Assembly (NCBI GenBank): GCA_016929905.1 | Contig: JAFGHX010000236.1 | Coordinates: forward strand, 1 to 39,860 | Direction: 5' to 3' | Length of the DNA stretch: 39,860 nucleotides | From: Kiritimatiellia bacterium | GTDB taxonomy: Bacteria > Verrucomicrobiota > Kiritimatiellia > JAFGHX01 | Shown here: one piece after another, positions 32,986 through 39,860 of the stretch | How the letters are laid out: every line of letters starts with the position of its first letter | Position numbering within the stretch: the first letter of the stretch is position 1 | The notes under the pieces: model-generated | Databases searched by the model: none | The model's input: the letters and a program-made list of their open reading frames with translations, nothing else | What the model was told of the DNA's origin: nothing | Translations under genes and position numbers: made by a program

Positions 32986-34611
32986 ATGACAGGAACCATG
33001 CCGCGATGGGGGATCGGGCCGGCCGCCGGACTGGTGTGCGCGCTGCTGGCCGCGGGGGTTGCCGGGCAGCCGGCGAGTCCGGCGCCGGCGGCCGAGCCGG
33101 GCACGCGCGTCATCGCCGACTGGGATGTCGTGCCGCATCAGCTCGTCGACAAACCGTTTAACGTCGGGGTCGTCGCCTTCCACGAAACCGGCGCGCAGGT
33201 CCGTTTCCGGGTCACCGCGGCCGGCGCCGCCGAGCCGCTGCTGACCAGAACGGTTCAAGCCCCCACGTTCAACCCGCAGTCGGGGGTGTGGGAGTTCTGG
33301 TTCACGCTCGATCCGGCCGGACTGCCGGCCGGCCCGGTCGAGGTGCATGCCGAGGCGGAGCCCCTGGGCGCCGGTCATATCACGACCAAGCTGGGGCCCC
33401 TGCCCCTGCATGTGAAGCCCCGGTCCGCGGGCCGCACCGCATCCGACGCCGCCGTCTGGGCCGACGCGAAGGGCGGGGACGATGCGAGCGGGGACGGGAC
33501 CCGGAGCAAGCCGTTCAAGACCCTGGCCGCGGCGGCCCGCAAGACGCGCGACGGAGGAACCGTCTGCCTCATGCCCGGCCACTACTCGCCGCACGCGCTC
33601 GGCGGCGGACTGAACAGGACGTTCTGGACCGTGATCACGCCGGCGCCGGGCGTGAAACCGGAAGAAGTCTGGATCGGCGCCGGCCGGCCGTCGACCGAAC
33701 GGCTCTGCTTCCGGCAGGTGACCCTGTTCGCCAACCCGCCCGACCGCAAGTACAACACCATCCTGTGCGGCGAGAACGGCCGCACCATGGTGTGGTGCGA
33801 CGCCTGCACATTCACGAACCGCAAGGGCCGCTGGGAAGGCGGGGGCAACGCTTTCGGCAACCGCTACGAGGCCTACATTACCGGCGGCAAGACCGTCGAC
33901 ATGGACAACGGGCCCGGCGCCAGGCTGCTGCGCGGGCACCTGATCGAGAAGATCACGTCCGATGCGCTCACCAGCGCGCGAACCGCCATCAACGTGGTCG
34001 TGCGCGACATCAGTGCGGGCAAGACCGGCGCGCATCCCGACTGGCACCAGTCGCACACCGGCGCGGCGGACAAGTACAAGACGTGCATCATCTACAACTG
34101 CGCCGGGTTCGATTGCGACAGCCAGGGCTTCTTCGGTGAGAACCTCCGCGATTCGGCGTTCGTGAACTGCGTGTTCGACAAGCGCGCGGGCGGCTACCTG
34201 AGCCAGTACTCCGGCGGCATGGACCACGTGCTGTGGCTGCACCTGACCGTGCCGAACCAGACATGGCTCTGGCGCGACGATCTCAAGGCGCGCAACTGCC
34301 ACGTGCTCAATGGCCTGTTCACCGGCATGGGCCGGCACAACGGCGGCGATACGACGGGTATCCGGATCGCCGTTAACCACTTCCTCAACCCCAAGTCGGG
34401 CATGGGAACGGAAACCACCACGGGCGCCGGCGCGTTCGCGGACCCCGAGACAAACGATTTCAGGCTGCGCGCGGATTGCCCGGCGGTCGGCTCCGGAATC
34501 CCGCTGCAATGCGTCCCGGCCGACATCGCCGGCAACCCCTACGCCGCGAACCGGCCGAACCGCGGCTGCTATGCCGGCTCCGTGCCCGCAACCACCACGC
34601 CTGAGCGCTGA
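32986..34611 (+). CDS. Exported beta-helix protein with an N-terminal beta domain
   Basis: The 541-residue product has an N-terminal signal peptide (GIGPAAGLVCALLAAGVAG). A beta-sandwich-like region follows (about 40-150). Then WADAKGGDDASGDGTRSKPFKTLAAAARKTRDGGTVCLMPGHYSP is the standard entry of pectin-lyase-like right-handed beta helices (DUF1565-like). The rest (about 200-530) reads as irregular helix turns with ANPPDRKYN, SARTAINVVVRDIS and FVNCVFDKRAGGYLS. No definite catalytic residues are visible; a role in binding or breaking polysaccharides is inferred from the fold and neighbours. GGGAGGAG (32970-32977) lies 8 bases before the ATG at 32986. Downstream the GH5 gene follows after about 345 bases. 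Confidence 0.8.
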   Translation: MTGTMPRWGIGPAAGLVCALLAAGVAGQPASPAPAAEPGTRVIADWDVVPHQLVDKPFNVGVVAFHETGAQVRFRVTAAGAAEPLLTRTVQAPTFNPQSGVWEFWFTLDPAGLPAGPVEVHAEAEPLGAGHITTKLGPLPLHVKPRSAGRTASDAAVWADAKGGDDASGDGTRSKPFKTLAAAARKTRDGGTVCLMPGHYSPHALGGGLNRTFWTVITPAPGVKPEEVWIGAGRPSTERLCFRQVTLFANPPDRKYNTILCGENGRTMVWCDACTFTNRKGRWEGGGNAFGNRYEAYITGGKTVDMDNGPGARLLRGHLIEKITSDALTSARTAINVVVRDISAGKTGAHPDWHQSHTGAADKYKTCIIYNCAGFDCDSQGFFGENLRDSAFVNCVFDKRAGGYLSQYSGGMDHVLWLHLTVPNQTWLWRDDLKARNCHVLNGLFTGMGRHNGGDTTGIRIAVNHFLNPKSGMGTETTTGAGAFADPETNDFRLRADCPAVGSGIPLQCVPADIAGNPYAANRPNRGCYAGSVPATTTPER

Positions 34612-34624
34612 CCTGAAGCTTGAA

Positions 34625-34707
34625 AGTAGAAGCGGCGTCCCGCCGCTTCCTCCGGGCCGCAGGCCCGGGCCCCCGGGGGTAGAAGAGCCGAGACGGCTCT
34701 TCTACTA
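34625..34707. repeat. REP-like unit, AGTAGAAGCGG family, copy 3, plus a variant hairpin
   Basis: The first 44 bases (34625-34668) match copy 1 at 5206-5249 with two substitutions. Right after comes a variant GAAGAGCCG-AGA-CGGCTCTTC hairpin, flanked by GTA and TAC. It lies between the beta-helix and GH5 genes. Confidence 0.8.
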
Positions 34708-34778
34708 TGGGCAACACGGCCCCAGACCAAGTTTCCACCTCGTTATATCCGACGCCGCGCAGCGCGCCTTGCTGACCT

Positions 34779-34828
34779 GAAACTCGCTCGAGAACTTACT
34801 CGAGAACTCACTCGCGAACCTGAATTCG
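34779..34828 (+). repeat. Short imperfect direct repeat CTCGAGAACT
   Basis: CTCGAGAACTTA, CTCGAGAACTCA and related units with CTCGCGAAC occur one after another upstream of the GH5 gene. Non-coding. It may be a binding array or simple slippage product; nothing more can be said. Confidence 0.45.
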
Positions 34829-34956
34829 AGGGTGGTACAACCAGAGGCGGCGCGTCTATCATTCCGGGAATGGCGCGCTTCGTTCCCGGGCTCGCGGGCC
34901 GGGGCGAAGGCAGCGCGCAGGCTGACCGCGGTCAATTCTCACTGAGGAGCAGCACG

Positions 34957-35946
34957 ATGCCGGCACAAACCGTTCTTCCCCGATGGCGAGGATTCAACCT
35001 GCCGGGAATGCTGACGCCCAGGCAGACTCTTGCGGATTTGCGTTCGGATTTCCGCTGGATCGCCGACTGGGGCTTTGACTGGGTCCGGCTCCCATTGTCC
35101 TATCACCGCTGGCTGCAGGGGGCCGACTGGCGCGCAATCGACGAGCCCAAACTGGCCGAGCTCGACGGCATTGTCGAGCTTGCCCGGCAGCACGGCCTGC
35201 ATGTGTGCCTGAACTTCCATTGCGCGCCCGGCTATTCCTGCCATTCCCCGACGCGAAAGCGCGAACCGTTCGATCTGTGGAAAGACCGCGAGGCGCTCGA
35301 AGCGTTCTGCTTCCACTGGGCGCTGTTGGCAGAGCGTTACAAACCGATCCCCTCATCGCAGCTCAGTATCAACCTCGTCAACGAGCCGCTCGGCCCCGGC
35401 TTCGACGACATGACGCGCGAGGAGCACGAACGCGTGGTGCGTGCCGTGGTTCGGCGTATCCGGGAAGTGGACCCGGACCGGCTGATCATCGCCGACGGCG
35501 TTGCCTACGCGCGCGTGCCGTGTCCGGAGCTTGCCGATCTGGGCATCGCGCAGAGCTGCCGGGCCTACCGCCCCGCGGGGATTGTGCATTGGACGCCGGA
35601 CAAGGGGCCCGCGCCCGTCTGGCCCGGCGCTCGCGACACGGACGGCAGCGTCTGGGACCGCGCGAAGCTCGAAGCACACTACGCGCCCTGGGCCGAGCTT
35701 GCCCGAACGGGGATCGGCGTGCATTGCGGCGAGGGCGGCTCCAACAACAGCGCGCCGCACGACGTGGTGCTGCGATGGTACCGCGACGCGCTCGAGGTGC
35801 TTACGGCCCACAATATCGGCCATGCGCTCTGGAATTTCCGGGGGCCGTTCGGGATCCTGGATTCCGGCCGAAAAGACGTGGCCTACGAGAACTGGCACGG
35901 CCATCCGCTCGATCGCAAGCTGCTCGAGCTGTTGCGCGAATTCTGA
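34957..35946 (+). CDS. Glycoside hydrolase family 5-like protein (no signal peptide)
   Basis: The 329-residue protein is a compact GH5 barrel: RGFNLPGML and DWGFDWVRLPLSYHRW near the start, LHVCLNFHCAPGYS (His88), then SINLVNEPLGPGF with Glu143 as the acid/base, and IGVHCGEGGSNN with Glu259 as the nucleophile. HALWNFRGPFGILDS closes the barrel. Members hydrolyse beta-1,4 or related glycosidic links. No signal peptide is seen, so it is perhaps an intracellular oligosaccharidase. GAGGAG lies 7 bases before the ATG at 34957; a longer in-frame start at 34870 has no homology to support it. Confidence 0.88.
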   Translation: MPAQTVLPRWRGFNLPGMLTPRQTLADLRSDFRWIADWGFDWVRLPLSYHRWLQGADWRAIDEPKLAELDGIVELARQHGLHVCLNFHCAPGYSCHSPTRKREPFDLWKDREALEAFCFHWALLAERYKPIPSSQLSINLVNEPLGPGFDDMTREEHERVVRAVVRRIREVDPDRLIIADGVAYARVPCPELADLGIAQSCRAYRPAGIVHWTPDKGPAPVWPGARDTDGSVWDRAKLEAHYAPWAELARTGIGVHCGEGGSNNSAPHDVVLRWYRDALEVLTAHNIGHALWNFRGPFGILDSGRKDVAYENWHGHPLDRKLLELLREF

Positions 35947-35957
35947 CCGGCCTTCGG

Positions 35958-35975
35958 ATGGCTCGCAGCCATTTA
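35958..35975 (+). terminator. Weak candidate terminator after the GH5 gene
   Basis: ATGGCT (35958-35963) and AGCCAT (35967-35972) form a six-base stem around CGC, followed by a broken T run (TTACATTT). Location is right but the stem is short. Confidence 0.35.
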
Positions 35976-36044
35976 CATTTCCTGCCCTTATCCGTAGAGT
36001 AAAGGGGCTGTTGCCCGGATCCTCTTGAGCCAAGTATATTCGGG

Positions 36045-36169
36045 CTACGGCCCCGTAGCGTCCATGCGGATTTGCGGATCGCAAGTCTTGATCTTGTCTG
36101 AGAAAGGCACGTATGCAGCCCGTTCCTGAAAGATCAGCGGCCGGAACGGCGTGCGGCCGTCGCCGATCG
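36045..36169 (-). pseudogene. C-terminal gene fragment cut by the small repeat element
   Basis: On the minus strand a frame ending with TAG (36045-36047) reads GDGRTPFRPLIFQERAAYVP then FSDKIKTCDPQIRMDATGP. Mid to late codons look coding-like, although several end in A or T. The frame's homology-like part stops exactly where the dispersed element begins (36170). No family was recognised, no start is present, and it is probably the tail of a lost gene truncated by element insertion. Confidence 0.35.
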
Positions 36170-36283
36170 TAATCGCACTCGTCATCTCTGATCCCGGCCG
36201 TGCCCGACGACTTGTCCGCCATAGCTCGCAGAGCGACGGCGGAAGCCACGCGGCATAAGGGCGAAGTCGCGGCGGAGCCAGGC
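36170..36283. mobile_element. Truncated second copy of the MITE-like element
   Basis: This 114-base block aligns without gaps to 32478-32591 at about 90% identity, from the TAATC end through the TCCGCC/GGCGGA hairpin to CCAGGC. The right third, with the second terminal repeat, is missing. Confidence 0.65.
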
Positions 36284-36337
36284 GTTACTGGCTTCGTCCT
36301 CGAAAACTGCAACGAAAAACAGGGAATTCCCGGGTGC

Positions 36338-36428
36338 TGAGAGGTCAGAGGGCAGAAGTCAGAGGTCAGGCAGAACGCCATGCTTGCTGAAAAGCCGCTG
36401 TCCTCTGATCTCCGACCTCTGACCTCTG
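36338..36428. repeat. Inverted tract of TCAGAGG-type repeats
   Basis: GAGGTCAGAGGGCAGAAGTC and AGAGGTCAGG (36341-36370) face TCCTCTGATC and TCCGACCTCTGACCTCTG (36401-36428). The direct units are seven to nine bases and the two halves are mutually inverted, giving a potential long hairpin. It lies in the spacer after the truncated element, before the end of the ATPase gene. Confidence 0.65.
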
Positions 36429-36460
36429 GGTTGCGGGCGAAACCCGAAATGGGTCGGCGT

Positions 36461-37612
36461 TCAGGATGCCGGTATTTCCATCGCATTCTTGACGGCGTCG
36501 AGCGGCATGGCGGTGACCCGCTCATGAAGCGGATAGATCGCGCTGCCGGGATAGAGCACCCAAAGATGGTCGAGGCGCAGGTCCTGCAACGCTACGTGCA
36601 TCGAGCGAGTGAGCGGCGGCGCGTCCGCGTACTTGAACTCGAATCCAAATCGCTTGCCGGACGCAAGGACCAGCAGGTCAAGCTCCGCGCCCCCGTGCGT
36701 TGCCCAGTAGTACGCGTCCCTCGTGTTGACCGTGCTCAGGACATGCTCGAGCGCAAAGCCTTCCCAGGACGCGCCCAGCTTCGGATGACCGAAGACGGCC
36801 TCGAGCGAGCCGCATTGCAGCAGGGCGTGAAGGATTCCGCTGTCACGAATGTAGATCTTCGGCGCCTTGAGCTGCCGCTTCTTGAGATTCTCGAACCATG
36901 GCGGGAGCACACGGACCATGTAGGCGCCCGCGAGGATGTCCAGATAGCGGCGCGCTGTGTTTTCAGAAGCGCCGAGTGAGCGGGCGAATTCCGCCGCGTT
37001 CCACACCTGCCCGTGATAGTGCGCCACCATGGTCCAGAAGCGGCGAAGTGTCTCCGAAGGAATGGTGATGCCCAACTGAGGGATGTCCCGCTCGAGAAAC
37101 GTGCGCACGAATGCCTCACGCCAATCGCCACTCGCCACATCGTCCGCGGCAAGGAACGACCGCGGAAACCCGCCCCGGCTCCACAGGCGATCACGTTCGT
37201 CCGCACCCACTTCGCCCAGCGTGAAGCCCGACAGGTCAACAAACCCGACTCGACCGGCCAACGATTCCGAGGTCCCCTTCACCAGCTGGGGCGAGGCGCT
37301 GCCCAGAACCAGAAACCGAGCCGCGTTGTCCGGCCGGTCCACCAGCACTCTCAGGATCTCGTACAACTCCGGCCGACGTTGGATCTCGTCGATGATGACA
37401 AGCCCTTTCAGCCGCGCCAGTGCAACCATGGGCGCCGTCAGCTGCCGGCGTGCAACCGGACTCTCAAGGTCAAACGTCGTGCTCGCCTCGCCCTCTGCCA
37501 GCATTCCCGCCAGCGTCGTCTTCCCGCATTGACGGGGCCCAAGCAGTGCTGCAACGGGATGAACCCGAAATACGCTTCTGATCCGCTCAAGATAGCCGGT
37601 CCGCTCAACCAT
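36461..37612 (-). CDS. AAA-type ATPase with DUF4143 domain
   Basis: The 383-residue protein has a P-loop with GPRQCGKTTLAG (Walker A, residues 25-36), Walker B VIIDEIQRRPELYEILR and a sensor-like GSASPQL. A winged-helix region follows (WNAAEFARSLGASENTARRYLDIL), then the DUF4143 domain with WEGFALEHVL, AYYWATHGGAELDLLVL and FEFKY, a nuclease-like (E-x-D, E-x-K) arrangement. Such proteins are widespread, often linked to mobile or defence loci, and their role is mostly unknown. ATG at 37612 has no Shine-Dalgarno; the promoter at 37619-37647 predicts a leaderless transcript. Confidence 0.9.
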   Translation of the reverse strand: MVERTGYLERIRSVFRVHPVAALLGPRQCGKTTLAGMLAEGEASTTFDLESPVARRQLTAPMVALARLKGLVIIDEIQRRPELYEILRVLVDRPDNAARFLVLGSASPQLVKGTSESLAGRVGFVDLSGFTLGEVGADERDRLWSRGGFPRSFLAADDVASGDWREAFVRTFLERDIPQLGITIPSETLRRFWTMVAHYHGQVWNAAEFARSLGASENTARRYLDILAGAYMVRVLPPWFENLKKRQLKAPKIYIRDSGILHALLQCGSLEAVFGHPKLGASWEGFALEHVLSTVNTRDAYYWATHGGAELDLLVLASGKRFGFEFKYADAPPLTRSMHVALQDLRLDHLWVLYPGSAIYPLHERVTAMPLDAVKNAMEIPAS

Positions 37613-37618
37613 ACCCGA

Positions 37619-37647
37619 ATCCTAAACCATGAAAATCCGCATGTCAA
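37619..37647 (-). promoter_or_regulatory. Promoter of the ATPase gene, leaderless
   Basis: On the minus strand TTGACA (37642-37647), 17 bases, TAGGAT (37619-37624), six of six and four of six. The ATG at 37612 starts 6 bases beyond the -10. A CATGAAA / TTTCATG inverted repeat (37628-37634 and 37656-37662) surrounds the -35. Confidence 0.7.
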
Positions 37648-37673
37648 TAGAGGAATTTCATGATTCAAATAGC

Positions 37674-37683
37674 GGGGGGGGGG
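37674..37683 (+). repeat. Run of ten G residues
   Basis: A homopolymer of 10 G between the two divergently placed minus-strand genes. It could vary in length by slippage, or be a sequencing or assembly uncertainty. Confidence 0.7.
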
Positions 37684-37799
37684 CGAGGCAGGAGAGCACA
37701 GACCACACGTGCACGGTGAAGGCACCACCCTCGCGATTCGCCCCGTCCGACACGCGGCTGCCGTCCATCCCGCCGCGCGCAGCCGTAAGGGCAAAAAGC

Positions 37800-39698
37800 T
37801 CACCCCGAGATCGGATCGCACTCGACCCCGAACAGGGACCACAGCCCGGAGTAGGAGGCCGCTTCCAGTGCGGCGGGGAACGCGTCGGGATCCTGCAACA
37901 CGCGGTTCAGCATCGCCTCACTCGAGACGATCAGCGCGCCGCCCGCCTCCGCGGCGCCCACCCGCAGCAGGCCGTCGGGATCGATCCGGTCCAACGCCGC
38001 GGGGCGGGGTTCGCCAACGGGCACGAGCACCACCACGACTTGCGCGCGGTCGGTCGCGAACAGGACGCCGTAGGACATCTTTATGTTCATCAACTCCACG
38101 CCGATCATCGCGACATTGCCGCCCACGCGAGCGGCGTCCACGCCCCGGAACACAAGCGCGTCCATCGGCCAGTTCTTGAGCCGGCTCAGGTCAAAGCCGG
38201 TGTAGCGCGCCGCCACCTCGGCACCGAGCCGGCCTTCGCGAAGCCCGCCAATCAGCCGCGACCGCCATTTGCCCGCGTGTGCGTGAAAATGAATCGTGTG
38301 CGAGAGCCCGGAGCTGCTGAACCACGCCTCATAGCCGGACCCAAGCGCCCACAGAAAGCGGCATACGGCTTGCGCCCGCCCGCCAATCCCCTGGGAAGAC
38401 GGGTCCTCCGACACGAGCAGCACGTGGTGCGGCAGAAAAGCGTGCCTGTTGATTACAACAAGAAACGTGGAGGCGCCGCTGCTCACACGGAAAAGCTGCT
38501 CGCCGGCAGGCACGCGGCACAGACGGCACGAGCGCCGGCCGTGCGGCGTGATGACGCCGGCCCGTTCCGTGCCTGAGCGGCCGCGCTCGTGCTCCGCCCG
38601 CCAATAGGCCAGGCGAACATCGTACGTCATCCGGGAGCCCGCGACCTGTCTGACGGCCCCGCCGCCTTGGGTCAGGTACTCAGCCGGCAGGATCGGCTCG
38701 CCCCGCGGCGAGCGGCGCGTCGCGATGTCCCGAAACCGGCGTTCGAGGTACGGCTTCAAGAAGCCCCACGGCATCGCATCGTCCAGATCGAAAACGGTCT
38801 CACCCGTGACACGCTCAAGCGCCGGAATGAGCCGTGAGCCGAGACGAATCACCGGGTCGGGCGCCGGCTGAGGCGCGGCGCCCGAATCGGGACCGGCCGG
38901 CTCATCCGCGCCGCGCGTGCGCACGGCGTCCACGAGGCAGGCGCGCGCTTCATGCGCGCAAGGGCACTCGGCCGGCGCGGCCACGACCGTCAGGAGCCCC
39001 GCCCGCCCGAACAGCAGCCCCGACCGGTCCAACCGCTCGACGAACCCGGGCATCTGCCGCGCGACCTCGCGTACGACGTCCCCGCATGTCAGCGTTCCGC
39101 CCCCTTCCACGGCCAGAGATCCGGTCCGGTCGAAAGACGACCCGTAGCCGGCAACCGTTTCGATCGGAATCCCGCGGATCGACGTCACAAACCGGGTCGT
39201 GCCCAGGTCGCTGTCCGGGCAGTTCTCGTAGTGGGCAAAATAACCCAGATCAATATCGACGAGAATGTCGCGAGGCTCACCGGCGAAGTCCGGCAAGTCC
39301 CGGATCTTGACGAGGCGCACCGCCGCGCCATGCTCGCCGACCGAAACCGTGCCCTGCTCCAATCGCCGCCTCAGATCGGCCGTGAGCTCGTCGGTGTCGA
39401 CGTAGTCCGGGCAGACAAGAAGGATGCTGTCGACCAGCCCGGCCCCGACCGCCGCGAGGCTTACCTCGTCCGGACGCAGACGGATAGACGCAAGGCCGTC
39501 CGTTGTCGCAGGCAGAGGCTGAAGGGCGTCCGGCGGCGCGATGTCCGGCTGGCCTCCGAAGTGGACGAGGATGGCCGGTTTCCGAATTCGGCCCTGCAGG
39601 CAGGCCGCGATCCAGCAGCGGTACGCCTCGCCGCGATCCGCCACACAGACCAACTCACAGCTTCTCCCGTCACGCGCCGTCAGGGTCAAAGACTCCAT
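37800..39698 (-). CDS. Fusion of a UPF0489-like domain and a DUF4922/HIT-like nucleotide-phosphorylase domain
   Basis: The 632-residue protein appears to have two halves. Half 1 (about 1-260) has AILVHFGGQPDIAPP (residues 42-56) and DILVDIDLGYFAHYENC (144-160). These resemble the H-x-D-x-H-x-D and D-I-D-x-D-Y-F motifs of UPF0489 proteins, an arginase/deacetylase-like fold, though the first motif is degenerate. Half 2 (about 280-632) has a CRLC motif (391-394), VVINRHAFLPHHVLLVSED (414-432), a Q near 436 and SHTIHFHAHAGKW (466-478). This is the layout of DUF4922 and GDP-galactose-phosphorylase/GalT-HIT enzymes, which transfer or phosphorolyse nucleotides through an HxHxH-type histidine. The combination suggests a nucleotide- or sugar-linked enzyme of unknown substrate. 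ATG at 39698 has no strong ribosome site. Confidence 0.6.
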   Translation of the reverse strand: MESLTLTARDGRSCELVCVADRGEAYRCWIAACLQGRIRKPAILVHFGGQPDIAPPDALQPLPATTDGLASIRLRPDEVSLAAVGAGLVDSILLVCPDYVDTDELTADLRRRLEQGTVSVGEHGAAVRLVKIRDLPDFAGEPRDILVDIDLGYFAHYENCPDSDLGTTRFVTSIRGIPIETVAGYGSSFDRTGSLAVEGGGTLTCGDVVREVARQMPGFVERLDRSGLLFGRAGLLTVVAAPAECPCAHEARACLVDAVRTRGADEPAGPDSGAAPQPAPDPVIRLGSRLIPALERVTGETVFDLDDAMPWGFLKPYLERRFRDIATRRSPRGEPILPAEYLTQGGGAVRQVAGSRMTYDVRLAYWRAEHERGRSGTERAGVITPHGRRSCRLCRVPAGEQLFRVSSGASTFLVVINRHAFLPHHVLLVSEDPSSQGIGGRAQAVCRFLWALGSGYEAWFSSSGLSHTIHFHAHAGKWRSRLIGGLREGRLGAEVAARYTGFDLSRLKNWPMDALVFRGVDAARVGGNVAMIGVELMNIKMSYGVLFATDRAQVVVVLVPVGEPRPAALDRIDPDGLLRVGAAEAGGALIVSSEAMLNRVLQDPDAFPAALEAASYSGLWSLFGVECDPISG

Positions 39699-39781
39699 GT
39701 CGCTACACTACCACTCCGCGCGAGAACGGACACGCCTTTTTGACGAAACGAAGACCGGTCCACGATAACCGAGGTTCGGCA

Positions 39782-39833
39782 GGCAACGGAAACGACGAAG
39801 TGGCCAAGACGAGGGCGGGAGCCAACGTTCAAC
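39782..39833 (+). repeat. 52-bp dispersed repeat, copy 2 (plus orientation)
   Basis: Matches 3015-3066 in reverse orientation at 47 of 52 positions. It is followed by CAACGTT/CAACATT heptamers to the window end (39822-39860), so the element probably continues beyond the right edge. Confidence 0.75.
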
Positions 39834-39860
39834 ATTCAACGCTCAACATTCAACGTTCAA

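Overview
The window is high-GC bacterial DNA of the PVC type, and I lean towards Kiritimatiellota, Lentisphaerae or Verrucomicrobia. Three things point there. The secreted beta-helix and FG-GAP proteins end in tails typical of those phyla. Genes for attacking polysaccharides are abundant (heparinase-like, GH92, GH5, CBM9/GH10-like, polysaccharide deacetylase, a sulfatase relic). The intergenic spaces are full of short palindromic repeats. No rRNA, tRNA or CRISPR array was seen, and the phylum is an inference.

Layout. 1-2.3 kb: an FAD-dependent oxidoreductase, then a graveyard with a REP-associated transposase stub between inverted boundary motifs and the tail of a Gfo/Idh/MocA dehydrogenase. 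2.3-2.8 kb: a free-standing unit with a near-perfect promoter, about 110 nt of highly structured RNA and an intrinsic terminator, followed by a separately promoted 36-residue lysine-rich protein. 3-7 kb, minus strand: an asparagine-synthetase-like protein without the glutaminase cysteine, a SMUG1-type uracil-DNA glycosylase and an aldo/keto reductase. 7.2-15.5 kb: carbohydrate-active genes (a GH92-like protein with no signal peptide, an exported heparinase II/III-like protein, and divergent to it an 1158-residue exported protein with a propeller-like tail). 15.5-17.2 kb: an AbiEi/AbiEii toxin-antitoxin pair. 17.4-20.5 kb: EttA, a membrane protein with HEAGH, and an ORF6N-domain protein.

20.5-29 kb: an exported beta-helix protein, a small lipoprotein and a transglutaminase-like lipoprotein, then on the minus strand a CapA-like protein, an exported polysaccharide deacetylase and a seven-repeat FG-GAP propeller protein. 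29-32.2 kb: a PocR-AraC regulator with a 46-codon small ORF behind it, divergent from an exported CBM9/GH10-like protein that it may control. 32.2-36.5 kb: a sulfatase relic, a 163-bp element with terminal inverted repeats, a second beta-helix protein, a GH5 enzyme and a second copy of the small element. 36.5-39.7 kb: an AAA/DUF4143 ATPase and a two-part protein joining a UPF0489-like half to a DUF4922/HIT-like half.

Two themes cut across the window. First, at least four and probably five genes without a Shine-Dalgarno have a sigma70-type promoter whose -10 lies 6-11 nt before the start codon, which predicts leaderless or nearly leaderless mRNAs. Second, at least four families of palindromic or dispersed repeats fill the gaps. 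One 52-bp repeat stands in opposite orientation near both ends of the window. No complete new defence or biosynthetic system is evident. The least explained items are the structured RNA with its small basic protein, the UPF0489-DUF4922 fusion and the mobile palindromic elements.
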